DNA of 64,000 bases from an uncultured Bacteroidota bacterium (GTDB lineage: Bacteria; Bacteroidota; Bacteroidia; Chitinophagales; Chitinophagaceae): positions 111,475 through 175,474 of the forward strand of contig CAIJXT010000010.1 of assembly GCA_903824665.1 (NCBI GenBank), read 5' to 3'. Positions 53,662 through 62,000 of this stretch are shown piece after piece. The first letter of the stretch is position 1, and each line of letters opens with the position of its first letter. A program made the position numbers and the translations under genes. The notes beneath the pieces were generated by a model. It was not told the DNA's origin, did no database searches, and worked only from the letters and a program-made list of their open reading frames with translations.

Positions 53662-55225
53662 AAGAGGGAACATGCAATTCAAATTGCAGTTCCCTCTTTT
53701 CTTTTTCTCCTAAAACCCTTGCCAAGCCTGCAATGTAGCGGAATGCTTCATTTACCTTTGGGGTTCGACACTGGTCTTTTTTTCGATTGTAGTATATTCC
53801 TTCAGGAAAGACCATATACTGAAGTTCTTGTCTGTCATTGTAATCGGCGGAAGCCCATTCTGGAGCGAGTTTAGAGGTTGTTCTAAAGGCTGTGTCTATG
53901 TATAAATCAAGGTTCGACACCCTATTCCCAAATTTTGCCCGTTCCTTTTCAATATCCTTCTTTTCGTCAACGAATTTCGCCTTGAATTTATCGAACATAT
54001 CCTTGGTTATTTCCTCCAATACATATCGTTCTTCAAGCCGTTCCAGCTTCTTGTCTACTTCAGATAACTGCTTTTCGATGTTCTGAATATTCTCTTCTTT
54101 TTGCTCGTTCGACTTGTTGTATTCTGCTATCATTTGCTCCTTTATAAGGTACCGCATGGCCTTGTCAAATTCAAGGGTGTATGTTGACAATGTATGAGCA
54201 AATCGTTTATGAAGGGTATCAGCCCTCATATTGCAGTTGCAACCCTTCGTGTTGCATTTGTAGTAATACTTCTGGTTCTTGTAGGCTTTATATGCCCTAA
54301 GAAATTGCCCACACTCATCGCACTTGTAAAACCGTTTAAGCGGTATTTCGTCATTCTCTGGGTTGGTGCGATAGCCTTGCTTGTTTTCAGATAGCACATC
54401 ATTTGCTTCAAGGAACAGCTCTTTAGAGATCATCTTCTCATGATTGCCCTCTATTACCTGTCCTTCCAAAGCGGTATGAACCATAAGGCCGCAATAAAAA
54501 GGATTGCGGAAAAAGGCTGAAATTCTCTGATTGGTTATTTTTAGCCCTTGTGCGGCAAGCCTTCTGATAATCTCCTCGCTGGATACCTTTTCCTTGACCT
54601 TCCAATGGAACGCCTTCTTGAGCAGCTTACCATCTTTGTTGAGCACAATAGACCGCTTGCCATTGGATTTGACAATATCATAACCAATAGGCGGTGCAGT
54701 AGGCCATTCACCACGCAGCAGCATTTCCTTAACACCAGCCATACATTTCTCCCTGCGTTGTTGGTTCTCGTACTCGCTAAAGATGAACTGTATATTTTGT
54801 TGCAGACTGCCACTTGCCGTTGATGCATCGGTAGGTTGCGTTACGGAACAGACCACTATACCCTGCTTTTTCAACTGCTCGGCTATGTAGATGGCGTTAG
54901 CACCGGAACGGCTGAACCGATCAACGCTATACACAATGATGTGTGATATTTTCTCCCGGCTCTTTTTCAGAAAGGACAGCATGTTATTAAACTGCTTTCT
55001 TTCATCCGTCTTTGCACTTTCAAACGTGCCACCGAAGTAGCCCATAATTTGAAGGTTACCCTTTTTAGCAAACATTTCACAAGCCTTCTTCTGTGTATCG
55101 AGGCTTAAATTGTTGTCGGCCTGTTCTTTAGTCGAAACACGGGTATAAATAACGCAGTTGTTGCCTTTAGTTTTTACCTTATTTGAGCCTTTAGCAAAGG
55201 TTTTGAATAGTGAAATGTCGCTCAT
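53621..55225 (-). CDS. Large serine recombinase (integrase/resolvase family)
   Basis: 534 residues. Catalytic N-terminal domain: VIYTRVSTKEQ with the nucleophile Ser31, and Arg residues in IIVYSVDRFSRSGANAI. Next is the recombinase domain (GYDIVKSNGKRSIVLN ... IIRRLAAQGLKITNQRISAFFRNPFYCG), then a zinc-ribbon (FYKCDECGQFL ... YYYKCNTKGCNCNM), and a long coiled coil (about 380-450: QKEENIQNIEKQLSEVDKKLERLEERY) used for synapsis control. The last 15 residues (SLVACTGIEPVIPP) are encoded by the antisense of the tRNA-Glu 3' end, and the 20 before by its terminator, so the reading frame crosses into host DNA. The element's integrase is placed at the tRNA edge of the island. The upstream 82-residue gene overlaps by 4 bases. 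Confidence 0.9.
   Translation of the reverse strand: MSDISLFKTFAKGSNKVKTKGNNCVIYTRVSTKEQADNNLSLDTQKKACEMFAKKGNLQIMGYFGGTFESAKTDERKQFNNMLSFLKKSREKISHIIVYSVDRFSRSGANAIYIAEQLKKQGIVVCSVTQPTDASTASGSLQQNIQFIFSEYENQQRREKCMAGVKEMLLRGEWPTAPPIGYDIVKSNGKRSIVLNKDGKLLKKAFHWKVKEKVSSEEIIRRLAAQGLKITNQRISAFFRNPFYCGLMVHTALEGQVIEGNHEKMISKELFLEANDVLSENKQGYRTNPENDEIPLKRFYKCDECGQFLRAYKAYKNQKYYYKCNTKGCNCNMRADTLHKRFAHTLSTYTLEFDKAMRYLIKEQMIAEYNKSNEQKEENIQNIEKQLSEVDKKLERLEERYVLEEITKDMFDKFKAKFVDEKKDIEKERAKFGNRVSNLDLYIDTAFRTTSKLAPEWASADYNDRQELQYMVFPEGIYYNRKKDQCRTPKVNEAFRYIAGLARVLGEKEKRELQFELHVPSLVACTGIEPVIPP
53661..53706 (+). terminator. Terminator of tRNA-Glu
   Basis: AAAGAGGGAAC and GTTCCCTCTTT form an outer stem and TGCAAT/ATTGCA an inner stem around TCAA; T-rich tail TTTTCTTTTT. 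It begins at the last base of the tRNA. The recombinase gene is read through it on the opposite strand. Confidence 0.9.
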
Positions 55226-55452
55226 GCTGCTTTAGTTTGTTGATTATCAATGCGTAGTGCAATTTTCTTGCCAAACTTTTTACGTTTTGAAACTACATTG
55301 TAAATAAATCGAGTATATCTCTTGATAGTGTCTATCAGTTCATTTACTTGTTCATCTGTGTAGTTGCTAAACCTTTCAAATTGCCTTACCTCTTCTGGGG
55401 TAATGTCATGTGTCCGGTCATACGAATTTACGCCAAGTAGTTTTCTTTTCAT
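55222..55452 (-). CDS. Small protein upstream of the recombinase
   Basis: About 76 residues from MKRKLLGVNSYDRTHDIT (an ATG at 55470 adds MVNHFG). It is polar, helical in its middle (EEVRQFERFSNYTDEQVNELIDTIKRYTRF), and basic at the C-terminus (KRKKFGKKIALRID). The stop overlaps the recombinase ATG by 4 bases (ATGA), so it is translationally coupled to it. Position and size suggest a partner of the recombinase, such as a directionality factor or DNA-binding cofactor, but this is inference. Confidence 0.6.
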   Translation of the reverse strand: MKRKLLGVNSYDRTHDITPEEVRQFERFSNYTDEQVNELIDTIKRYTRFIYNVVSKRKKFGKKIALRIDNQQTKAA

Positions 55453-55470
55453 GCCAAAATGATTTACCAT

Positions 55471-55807
55471 ATTGTACTACAATTGGCACGCCAGAAAACC
55501 GGGCATTTTTGGCATTTTTTCCGGTTCAAATGAATTCTAATGCTCCTCTAAATCGCCGCAAATTGATTTCAAATGGTGCAATGTATATTTATTTTAAAAT
55601 TGTCAAATAGGCATTTTGCCAGGGTGTGAGTGTCATGTAAAGGTGGCAGTTTCAGTCCCCGCCTGGTTCATTCTACTATACACTTTGCGATACACCACAA
55701 TGATTGAAACGGAAAAAGCGCTATGCATGTAACTACACATGCCATAAGCTGATTTAATAAAATGAAAATGTCTTACTTTGTACCGGATATAGCATACTAC
55801 CTAACCC
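55471..55807. other. Gap before the restriction genes, with a tRNA-like fragment
   Basis: No gene seen. At 55618-55665 TGCCAGG and CCTGG could pair as an acceptor stem, and GGCAGTTTCAGTCCCCGCC resembles a T arm, but the D and anticodon arms are missing. It may be a degraded tRNA 3' end (an old attachment site) or chance. A TTACTTTG element just before the restriction gene resembles a -7 box. Confidence 0.3.
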
Positions 55808-58366
55808 ATGGCTGACAAAGAAGCTAAAGCACGTATAAAAATCAATAAACTGCTTGAAGAAGCGGGCTGGCGTTTTTTTGATACTGCTGAAGGTAAAGCT
55901 ACCATACACCTGGAGTCGGCAATAAGACTGGATGATCTGGGAGACGATTTTGAACATTCAAGAAACGGCTTCATTGATTTTCTGCTTACTGATGAAAAGC
56001 AAAACCCACTTTTGGTGCTGGAAGCAAAGAAAGAGAGCCTTAACCCACTGGTAGGTAAAGAACAGGCAAGAACCTACGCCCTATCGCAAAAGGTAAAGTT
56101 CATCATTCTCTCCAACGGCACTGTTCACTATTTGTGGAATATTGAAACCGGGAATCCGGAAAAAATACAGGCTTTCCCGTCATTAGAATCTATAAAGCAA
56201 TACTATCAATACAATCCTGACCCAAACAAGCTCGTTGCCGAGCAGGTAGAAAGAGACTATATAGTACTTACCCAGCTACCCAACTACCAGCAAATACCCG
56301 AATTTAAGAACGAACAGAAATGGAAGGACATAGAAATTAATCTGAAACTCCGTTTTCTGCGCGACTACCAGGTAAAGGCGGTTAAAGCAGTGCAGCAAGC
56401 CGTGAGCGATGGAAAAAAGCGTTTCCTGTTTGAGATGGCTACCGGCACTGGCAAAACCCTTACCGCTGCTGCCATCATAAAGTTATTTTACAAAACCGGC
56501 AACGCGCGTCGCATTTTGTTCCTGGTAGACAGGCTGGAACTGGAGGAGCAGGCAAGAAAGGACTTTTCCAACTATATCAGCAACGACCTGACCATTGTAG
56601 TTTATAAGGAGAAAAAGAACGATTGGCGCAAGGCTGAGGTGGTGGTAACTACCATTCAGTCGCTGATGGTGAATAATAAGTACAAAACGCTATTCTCGCC
56701 TACCGATTTTGATCTCATCATATCTGATGAGTCGCATCGCCTGCTGGGTGGCGGCAATAGCAGGGCATTATTTGAATATTTCCTGGGTTACAAATTGGGG
56801 CTTACTGCCACGCCCAAAGATTACCTAAAGCACCTGGATAAGGCAGACATTGACGACCCACGGGAGATGGAGCGCAGGATGCTGCTGGATACATATACCA
56901 CCTTTGGCTGCGAAAGCGGACAACCTACATTCCGGTATTCTCTGGCCGAAGGCGCTATGGCAGGCTACCTGGTACAGCCTACTGTAGTAGATGCTCGCAC
57001 AGAGGTAACTACCAAGCTACTTTCAGAACAGGGGTATGGTGTGATGGTGACAGTGGCGAGCACCGAGCAGGAAGATATACTGGAGGAGGTAAACTACAGG
57101 CAAAACCACTTTGAGCGTAAGTTTTTTTCAGAAGACACTAACCGCGTGTTTTGCAAAACATTTCTCGAAAACGGACTGAAAGACCCAATAACCGGAGAGT
57201 TTGGTAAGAGCCTTGTATTTGCAGTATCGCAAAACCATGCGGCAAAGCTGGCACAACTGCTGAATGAATATGCGCACAAATTATTCCCCGGCAAATATCA
57301 GAGCGACTTTGCGGTGCAGGTAACATCTAATGTTGCGAACAGCCAGCAAATGACCATAGACTACAGCAATGACAAACTGCTGGGCTTTAGCAACTATGCG
57401 AAAAGCAAGCCGCTGCTTGAGGCTTATAAAACCAGCAAGGCCAGAGTATGCGTAACAGTAGGCATGATGACCACCGGCTGGGACTGCCCCAACATTCTGA
57501 ACCTGGGCCTGATGCGGCCCATATTTTCGCCTACAGAGTTTATTCAGATAAAGGGCCGTGGCACCCGCATACATAAGTTTGAGCACAAGTATAAAAACGA
57601 TCTGGACGAACAGGAAGTGATCAGCGAGGACAAGAAAACGTTTAAGCTGTTCGACTTCTTTGCCACCTGCGAGTACTTTGAAGAAAAATATCAATACGAC
57701 CAGGTATTAAAGTTGCCCGCCAATGCTGACACAGGTGACGACTTCCCGACGGTTGATGATAGTGCACTAAAGCCAAAGCGGGCAGGCTATGAGTATGAAG
57801 ATGATGATAACATACTAATGGTAAGGGAAGAACAGATAGATACCTACGGCATGAAGGTGGACCGTATGTTCTTTCAGCAGTTTGAAGAAAAGGTAAAAAC
57901 TGATGAAGAAATAAAGCAACTAATGGCGGCAGGCGATGTAGCCGTAGCGACTGATAGAGCAAAAGAAAAATACGACAACAAACCGGAGGAGTACTTTAAC
58001 CTGGATAAGCTGCGAAAGTCGCTGAAGATAGACCGTAAAATAAGCTGGCGCGAACTGCTGGAACTGATATACTATGGCAACCAGATAAAACGGAAAGACG
58101 ACCTATTGAGCGATGAGTTTGATAAATTTATAAGTACCAATAATATAGCTGACGTGAAGGACATGCAGGCGCTCCGCTACTTCTTTTATGCCTACATTAG
58201 CGACCCCGAATTAAGAACCATTATAGACCAGCAGGATTTTACAGAACTATACCATAATGCCACCTTCAATGCCGAAGACTTTAGCAGGGTGGATGATAGT
58301 ATGAAAAACACGCTGCCTACGTACATAAAAACTTATGTGCCTTTAAATAAATTTTTGTCTGCTTAA
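55808..58366 (+). CDS. hsdR: Type I restriction enzyme R subunit (HsdR)
   Basis: 852 residues. N-terminal PD-(D/E)xK nuclease domain with FIDFLL (Asp57) and LVLEAKKE (Glu72, Lys74), plus the following QARTYALSQ helix. Then a superfamily 2 DNA translocase: Walker A MATGTGKT (residues 210-217), DESH (307-310) at motif II, LGLTATP (motif III), and VTVGMMTTGWDCPN and IQIKGRGTRIH (motifs V, VI). A helical C-terminal domain of about 200 residues binds the methylase complex. The size and motif set match EcoAI-type (type IB) R subunits. First gene of an operon with the fused methylase/specificity gene 5 bases downstream. Confidence 0.93.
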   Translation: MADKEAKARIKINKLLEEAGWRFFDTAEGKATIHLESAIRLDDLGDDFEHSRNGFIDFLLTDEKQNPLLVLEAKKESLNPLVGKEQARTYALSQKVKFIILSNGTVHYLWNIETGNPEKIQAFPSLESIKQYYQYNPDPNKLVAEQVERDYIVLTQLPNYQQIPEFKNEQKWKDIEINLKLRFLRDYQVKAVKAVQQAVSDGKKRFLFEMATGTGKTLTAAAIIKLFYKTGNARRILFLVDRLELEEQARKDFSNYISNDLTIVVYKEKKNDWRKAEVVVTTIQSLMVNNKYKTLFSPTDFDLIISDESHRLLGGGNSRALFEYFLGYKLGLTATPKDYLKHLDKADIDDPREMERRMLLDTYTTFGCESGQPTFRYSLAEGAMAGYLVQPTVVDARTEVTTKLLSEQGYGVMVTVASTEQEDILEEVNYRQNHFERKFFSEDTNRVFCKTFLENGLKDPITGEFGKSLVFAVSQNHAAKLAQLLNEYAHKLFPGKYQSDFAVQVTSNVANSQQMTIDYSNDKLLGFSNYAKSKPLLEAYKTSKARVCVTVGMMTTGWDCPNILNLGLMRPIFSPTEFIQIKGRGTRIHKFEHKYKNDLDEQEVISEDKKTFKLFDFFATCEYFEEKYQYDQVLKLPANADTGDDFPTVDDSALKPKRAGYEYEDDDNILMVREEQIDTYGMKVDRMFFQQFEEKVKTDEEIKQLMAAGDVAVATDRAKEKYDNKPEEYFNLDKLRKSLKIDRKISWRELLELIYYGNQIKRKDDLLSDEFDKFISTNNIADVKDMQALRYFFYAYISDPELRTIIDQQDFTELYHNATFNAEDFSRVDDSMKNTLPTYIKTYVPLNKFLSA

Positions 58367-58371
58367 TTATT

Positions 58372-60330
58372 ATGCTCGATAATACAACCAAGAAAAATAT
58401 AGACGATTGCCGCGATGTGCTGGTAGGTAAGGTGCCCGACCCCAAAAGCCAGATAGAGCAAATAACCCTTGCCCTCATTTACAAGTTCATGGACGACATG
58501 GATATGGAGGCGGTGGAAAAATTTAAGGGAAAGCCTAAATTCTTTACCGGCGAATATGCCAAGTATGGATGGCGCAGGCTCTTTGACCCGGCGCTGAGTG
58601 GTGGCGACATGCTGGCACTGTATAGCGAAGCGCTGGAAAAGCTGAACACCAACCCCAATATACCGGAGCTGTTCAGGAACATATTTAAGAATGCCTACCT
58701 GCCCTACCGTGACCCCGGCACGCTGAAGCTGTTTCTGAAATACATTAACGAATTTGAATACAGCCACAGCGAAAAGCTGGGCGATGCATTTGAGTACCTG
58801 CTGAGCGTGATGGGCAGCCAGGGCGATGCCGGCCAGTTTCGTACACCCCGAAACATTATAGACTTTGTAACGGCTTGCGTGAACCCGCAAAAAAATGAAA
58901 CAGTGCTGGACCCTGCCTGTGGTACGGCGGGTTTTCTGCTGAGCGCATACAAGCATATACTGAACCAAAATACCGACAAGCGGCAGGGCGACAAACTAAC
59001 ACCTGACCAGCGCAAAAAGCTGGCAGCCAACTTTGCCGGCTATGATATAAGCCCCGACATGGTGCGCCTGAGCCTGGCCAATATGTACCTGCATGGCTTT
59101 ACCTCGCCTACCATACATGAATATGACACGCTAAGCAGTGAAGACCGCTGGAACGAGACCTATGATGTGATACTGGCCAACCCGCCCTTTATGACGCCAA
59201 AGGGCGGCATACGCCCGCATAAGAAATTTGGGGTACAGGCAAATAAGGCCGAGGTACTCTTTACCGACTATATAGCCGAGCACCTGAACAGCAATGGCCG
59301 TGCGGGCATAATAGTGCCCAATGGCATAGTAGCCACTACGCAGACTGCCTACAAACAACTGCGCAAGCTGCTGGTGGCCGATAGCCTCATAGCCGTCGTG
59401 AGCCTGCCCGCAGGCTGCTTTAACCCCTATAGCGGCGTAAAGACCAGTGTGCTGCTGCTGGATAAGCAGCTAAGTAAGAAGAGCAGCCACATACTCTTCC
59501 TGAAGATAGAGAATGACGGCTTTGACCTGGGTGCGCAGCGCAGGGAGCACGACAAGAACGACCTGCCGCTGGCGCTGGAAGCCTTTAACGAATATAAGAT
59601 CTGCCTGGCAGCGGGCAAGCCTTTTGATATAGAAAAGTACAGCAGTATTTGCTTGCTGGTGGAGAAAGAAACGGTGCTGGAGAATAAGGAAGTTGTATTG
59701 ACAGGGGACAGATATGTAAAAGGGATTGTCAGTCAAACGGAGTTTGAAATGGTAAAATTGGGTGAAGTTGCTCAATTGGTGGGAGGGGGGACACCTTCAA
59801 AGGAAAACGATACGTACTGGAGCAATGGGAATATAGATTGGATTACTTGCTCCGATTTTTCTGATGATAAAATGTACTTGGGGAATTCTATCAGACAAAT
59901 AACTGAAGTAGGATTAAAAGAATCCTCCGCTAACATTGTTCCAGAGGGAACTGTCGTTTTAGTAACGCGCGTCTCATTGGGCAAGTTGGCAATTGTTACA
60001 AAACCCACTGCACTCAATCAGGACTTAACTGGATTAGTAATTGATGAAACTCGTTTAGACAAATTATTTTGTTATTTCTTTTTACGATCCATTCGCAATC
60101 AAATCGAAGCGGATGGACACGGAGCAACCGTAAAAGGTGTTACTCGCAATTATGTAAAAGACATTGAAATCCCCCTCCCACCGCTGGAAATACAACAACA
60201 AATAGTAGCAGAGATAGAGGGCTACCAGAATGAAATATCTGAATTAAAAGATAAAATAAGCGAGAGGGAGCAGAAGATAAAGGAGAAAATAAATGAAGTG
60301 TGGGGTGTGAAACAGGAGGCAGAAGTATAA
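58372..60330 (+). CDS. Fused type I methylase-specificity protein (HsdM-HsdS half)
   Basis: 652 residues, longer than a normal HsdM (about 500). Residues 1-120 form the HsdM N-terminal helical domain (ITLALIYKFMDDMD). Residues about 130-440 form the N6-adenine methyltransferase domain (DPACGTAGFLL at 180, catalytic NPPF at 270-273, GVKTSVLLL). Residues about 458-652 are an HsdS-like module with a single target-recognition domain (EMVKLGEVAQLVGGGTPSK, IDWITCSDF, VPEGTVVLVTR, GVTRNYVKDIEIPLPPLEIQQQI) and one long coiled-coil spacer (EISELKDKISEREQKIKEKINEV). A normal HsdS has two TRDs; here there is one. No separate hsdS is seen. The TRD part is much more AT-rich than the methylase part, suggesting exchange of the recognition domain. 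Confidence 0.9.
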   Translation: MLDNTTKKNIDDCRDVLVGKVPDPKSQIEQITLALIYKFMDDMDMEAVEKFKGKPKFFTGEYAKYGWRRLFDPALSGGDMLALYSEALEKLNTNPNIPELFRNIFKNAYLPYRDPGTLKLFLKYINEFEYSHSEKLGDAFEYLLSVMGSQGDAGQFRTPRNIIDFVTACVNPQKNETVLDPACGTAGFLLSAYKHILNQNTDKRQGDKLTPDQRKKLAANFAGYDISPDMVRLSLANMYLHGFTSPTIHEYDTLSSEDRWNETYDVILANPPFMTPKGGIRPHKKFGVQANKAEVLFTDYIAEHLNSNGRAGIIVPNGIVATTQTAYKQLRKLLVADSLIAVVSLPAGCFNPYSGVKTSVLLLDKQLSKKSSHILFLKIENDGFDLGAQRREHDKNDLPLALEAFNEYKICLAAGKPFDIEKYSSICLLVEKETVLENKEVVLTGDRYVKGIVSQTEFEMVKLGEVAQLVGGGTPSKENDTYWSNGNIDWITCSDFSDDKMYLGNSIRQITEVGLKESSANIVPEGTVVLVTRVSLGKLAIVTKPTALNQDLTGLVIDETRLDKLFCYFFLRSIRNQIEADGHGATVKGVTRNYVKDIEIPLPPLEIQQQIVAEIEGYQNEISELKDKISEREQKIKEKINEVWGVKQEAEV

Positions 60331-60348
60331 TAGCTAAAACAATGCTGC

Positions 60349-61269
60349 ATGGCACGCAGAAGAAAAGACTGGTATGAACATTTGGTAGACAAGAGCGCTA
60401 CCGACCATATCTATGACTTGATACATGGCTACCTGCCCCACAATTGGGAGCCGGGTCATGAGCTGGACATGGTGGTGCTGCGGTTGGGAGATTTACCCAC
60501 AAAATTGGGTACTATACCGGGCATGCACATTTCGCAAAGACTCAGGAAGGAGGCCTACTGTTTTCCCGGCGAAGACTATGTACTGCTGGATGATTTTCAG
60601 CTAACTCCTTACCTGGAGGCCGCCCGCAGAATGCGGATAGTAGAAGACTTCGAAGAACGGGAGTTTATAGAATTGCTGTTCACCGACGAGCCTGAGGAAG
60701 ATATTGCTGATGAGGAAGAGCCGCAGGAGCGCAGGCCGATACCCGACTACAGAACCGTAACACCCGCAACGCTGGATAACAAGGAGGATGCCATAGGTAT
60801 AGCTTATGAGCTGCTGAGAAATGCCCATGAGCGAGAACTGGCTCTTGAATATGCACGGGTGGCAGCAGCTTATCTGGATGGTAAGGGTGTAATAATCGGG
60901 GAAAATATAGATAAAGACCTGTATGAGGTAATACGGATAATGCTTGGCTACAATGTCGTAGCTATGGTATATGCCTGGAATAATAAAATAGAAGATGCAG
61001 CAAGGATAGATGAGCACTACGTCAGGTACCCCAATGTATGGGATACACTGAAAGACCATATCAGTCCTTACCTTGAAATGCTGATGGCTAAGAAACAAGC
61101 TGACTATTTGCATTTCCTGTTTGAAGACCGGGATTTCAGAAACAAGTTTCTTGCGCACTACGAGGCTTACATTTCTCTGCTGGTAAATGACAGGTATGAG
61201 CTAACCCGTATGCAGGAGGTGGTGGGTATTATCAATCGAATCAATAACAGTCTTAGTGCATATGTGTAG
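60349..61269 (+). CDS. Unrecognised protein linked to the restriction genes
   Basis: 306 residues, cytoplasmic (no signal or membrane segment). It starts 18 bases after the fused methylase. The N-terminus is basic (ARRRKDWYEHLVDKSATDHIYDLIHGYL). There is an acidic central linker (DEPEEDIADEEEPQER, about residues 113-128) and a mostly helical C-terminal half (about 145-306: IAYELLRNAHERELALEYARVAAAYL ... FRNKFLAHYEAYISLL). The overall picture is a two-domain protein with an acidic hinge, helical repeats likely in the second half, and no motif I can match. Because it lies in the same operon and composition class, a role as an accessory, regulator or anti-restriction/defence component is possible. 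Confidence 0.65.
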   Translation: MARRRKDWYEHLVDKSATDHIYDLIHGYLPHNWEPGHELDMVVLRLGDLPTKLGTIPGMHISQRLRKEAYCFPGEDYVLLDDFQLTPYLEAARRMRIVEDFEEREFIELLFTDEPEEDIADEEEPQERRPIPDYRTVTPATLDNKEDAIGIAYELLRNAHERELALEYARVAAAYLDGKGVIIGENIDKDLYEVIRIMLGYNVVAMVYAWNNKIEDAARIDEHYVRYPNVWDTLKDHISPYLEMLMAKKQADYLHFLFEDRDFRNKFLAHYEAYISLLVNDRYELTRMQEVVGIINRINNSLSAYV

Positions 61270-61346
61270 TGTCAAACCATTCGAGGGGAATTTAGATTAG
61301 ACACATATTCCAACGCCAAAATCAAGCGGGAAAATTCGATTACAAT

Positions 61347-61354
61347 TAGATTTG
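61347..61354 (+). promoter_or_regulatory. Candidate -7 promoter element
   Basis: TAGATTTG fits the TAnnTTTG consensus; a transcript from about 61360 would have a 35-base leader before the ATG at 61396. No good -33 box. Confidence 0.4.
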
Positions 61355-61395
61355 GTTTGAAAATGTTTGCGCGCATTCAAATACACTTTACTAAC

Positions 61396-61863
61396 ATGGA
61401 GAAAAATAGTCAAAATCAACCCTCATTCCTGGAAATCAAGCTTGAGAAGCTAAAAAAGAAGCTTGCCGAGACGCAAAATGAGCTTAGTGAAACAAAAGAT
61501 CAATTGCACAAGCAGGAAAACGAGAATATAAAACTGCGGTTGCTACTAGATAACTATGTAAACCCGAAAGATGAATACAACAAAAGCAGAACATGGGTCA
61601 GTAAAATCGTTTTTATCATAACTAAAGCAAACAAACCACTTCGGTCAGTCGAGATTATTGCGTTGCTGCTGCGAAGAGAACCCGTGCTTCATGAAAAAGA
61701 AAGTAAGGAGAAGTTCCTATCGCCGTCGCTTAATTCAGCTATAAAATCGAAACGGCTAATCCCTTACAAATTGCCAGGTGTTAGGGGCAATTTCTACTGC
61801 CTGCCGGAATGGGTGAGTGAGGAGGGTGAGTTATTGCCGGAGATGCGAAAGAAGATCTATTAA
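61396..61863 (+). CDS. Coiled-coil protein with winged-helix-like C-terminus
   Basis: 155 residues from MEKNSQNQPSFLE (61396); a TTG at 61357 is in frame but lies beyond the likely promoter. Residues about 12-55 are a strong coiled coil (EIKLEKLKKKLAETQNELSETKDQLHKQENENIKLR). The C-terminal 90 residues look like a winged helix (KIVFIITKANKPLRSVEIIALLLRREP, SPSLNSAIKSKRLIPYKLPGVRGNFYCLPEWV), similar in outline to domains that start with a helix-turn-helix and end in a beta hairpin. Function not known. It is AT-rich and belongs to the island. Confidence 0.6.
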   Translation: MEKNSQNQPSFLEIKLEKLKKKLAETQNELSETKDQLHKQENENIKLRLLLDNYVNPKDEYNKSRTWVSKIVFIITKANKPLRSVEIIALLLRREPVLHEKESKEKFLSPSLNSAIKSKRLIPYKLPGVRGNFYCLPEWVSEEGELLPEMRKKIY

Positions 61864-62000
61864 ACCGAAGAATCTTATCCATTAGCTTTGGCGCTTCACC
61901 GGACATAGTTGATATTCCGATTATTGTTTGAACTTTGCTTAACCGGTAGCAGTCCCTACAATTGCTCAGATAATAACGAAATCATCAAAACGGGTAACCA

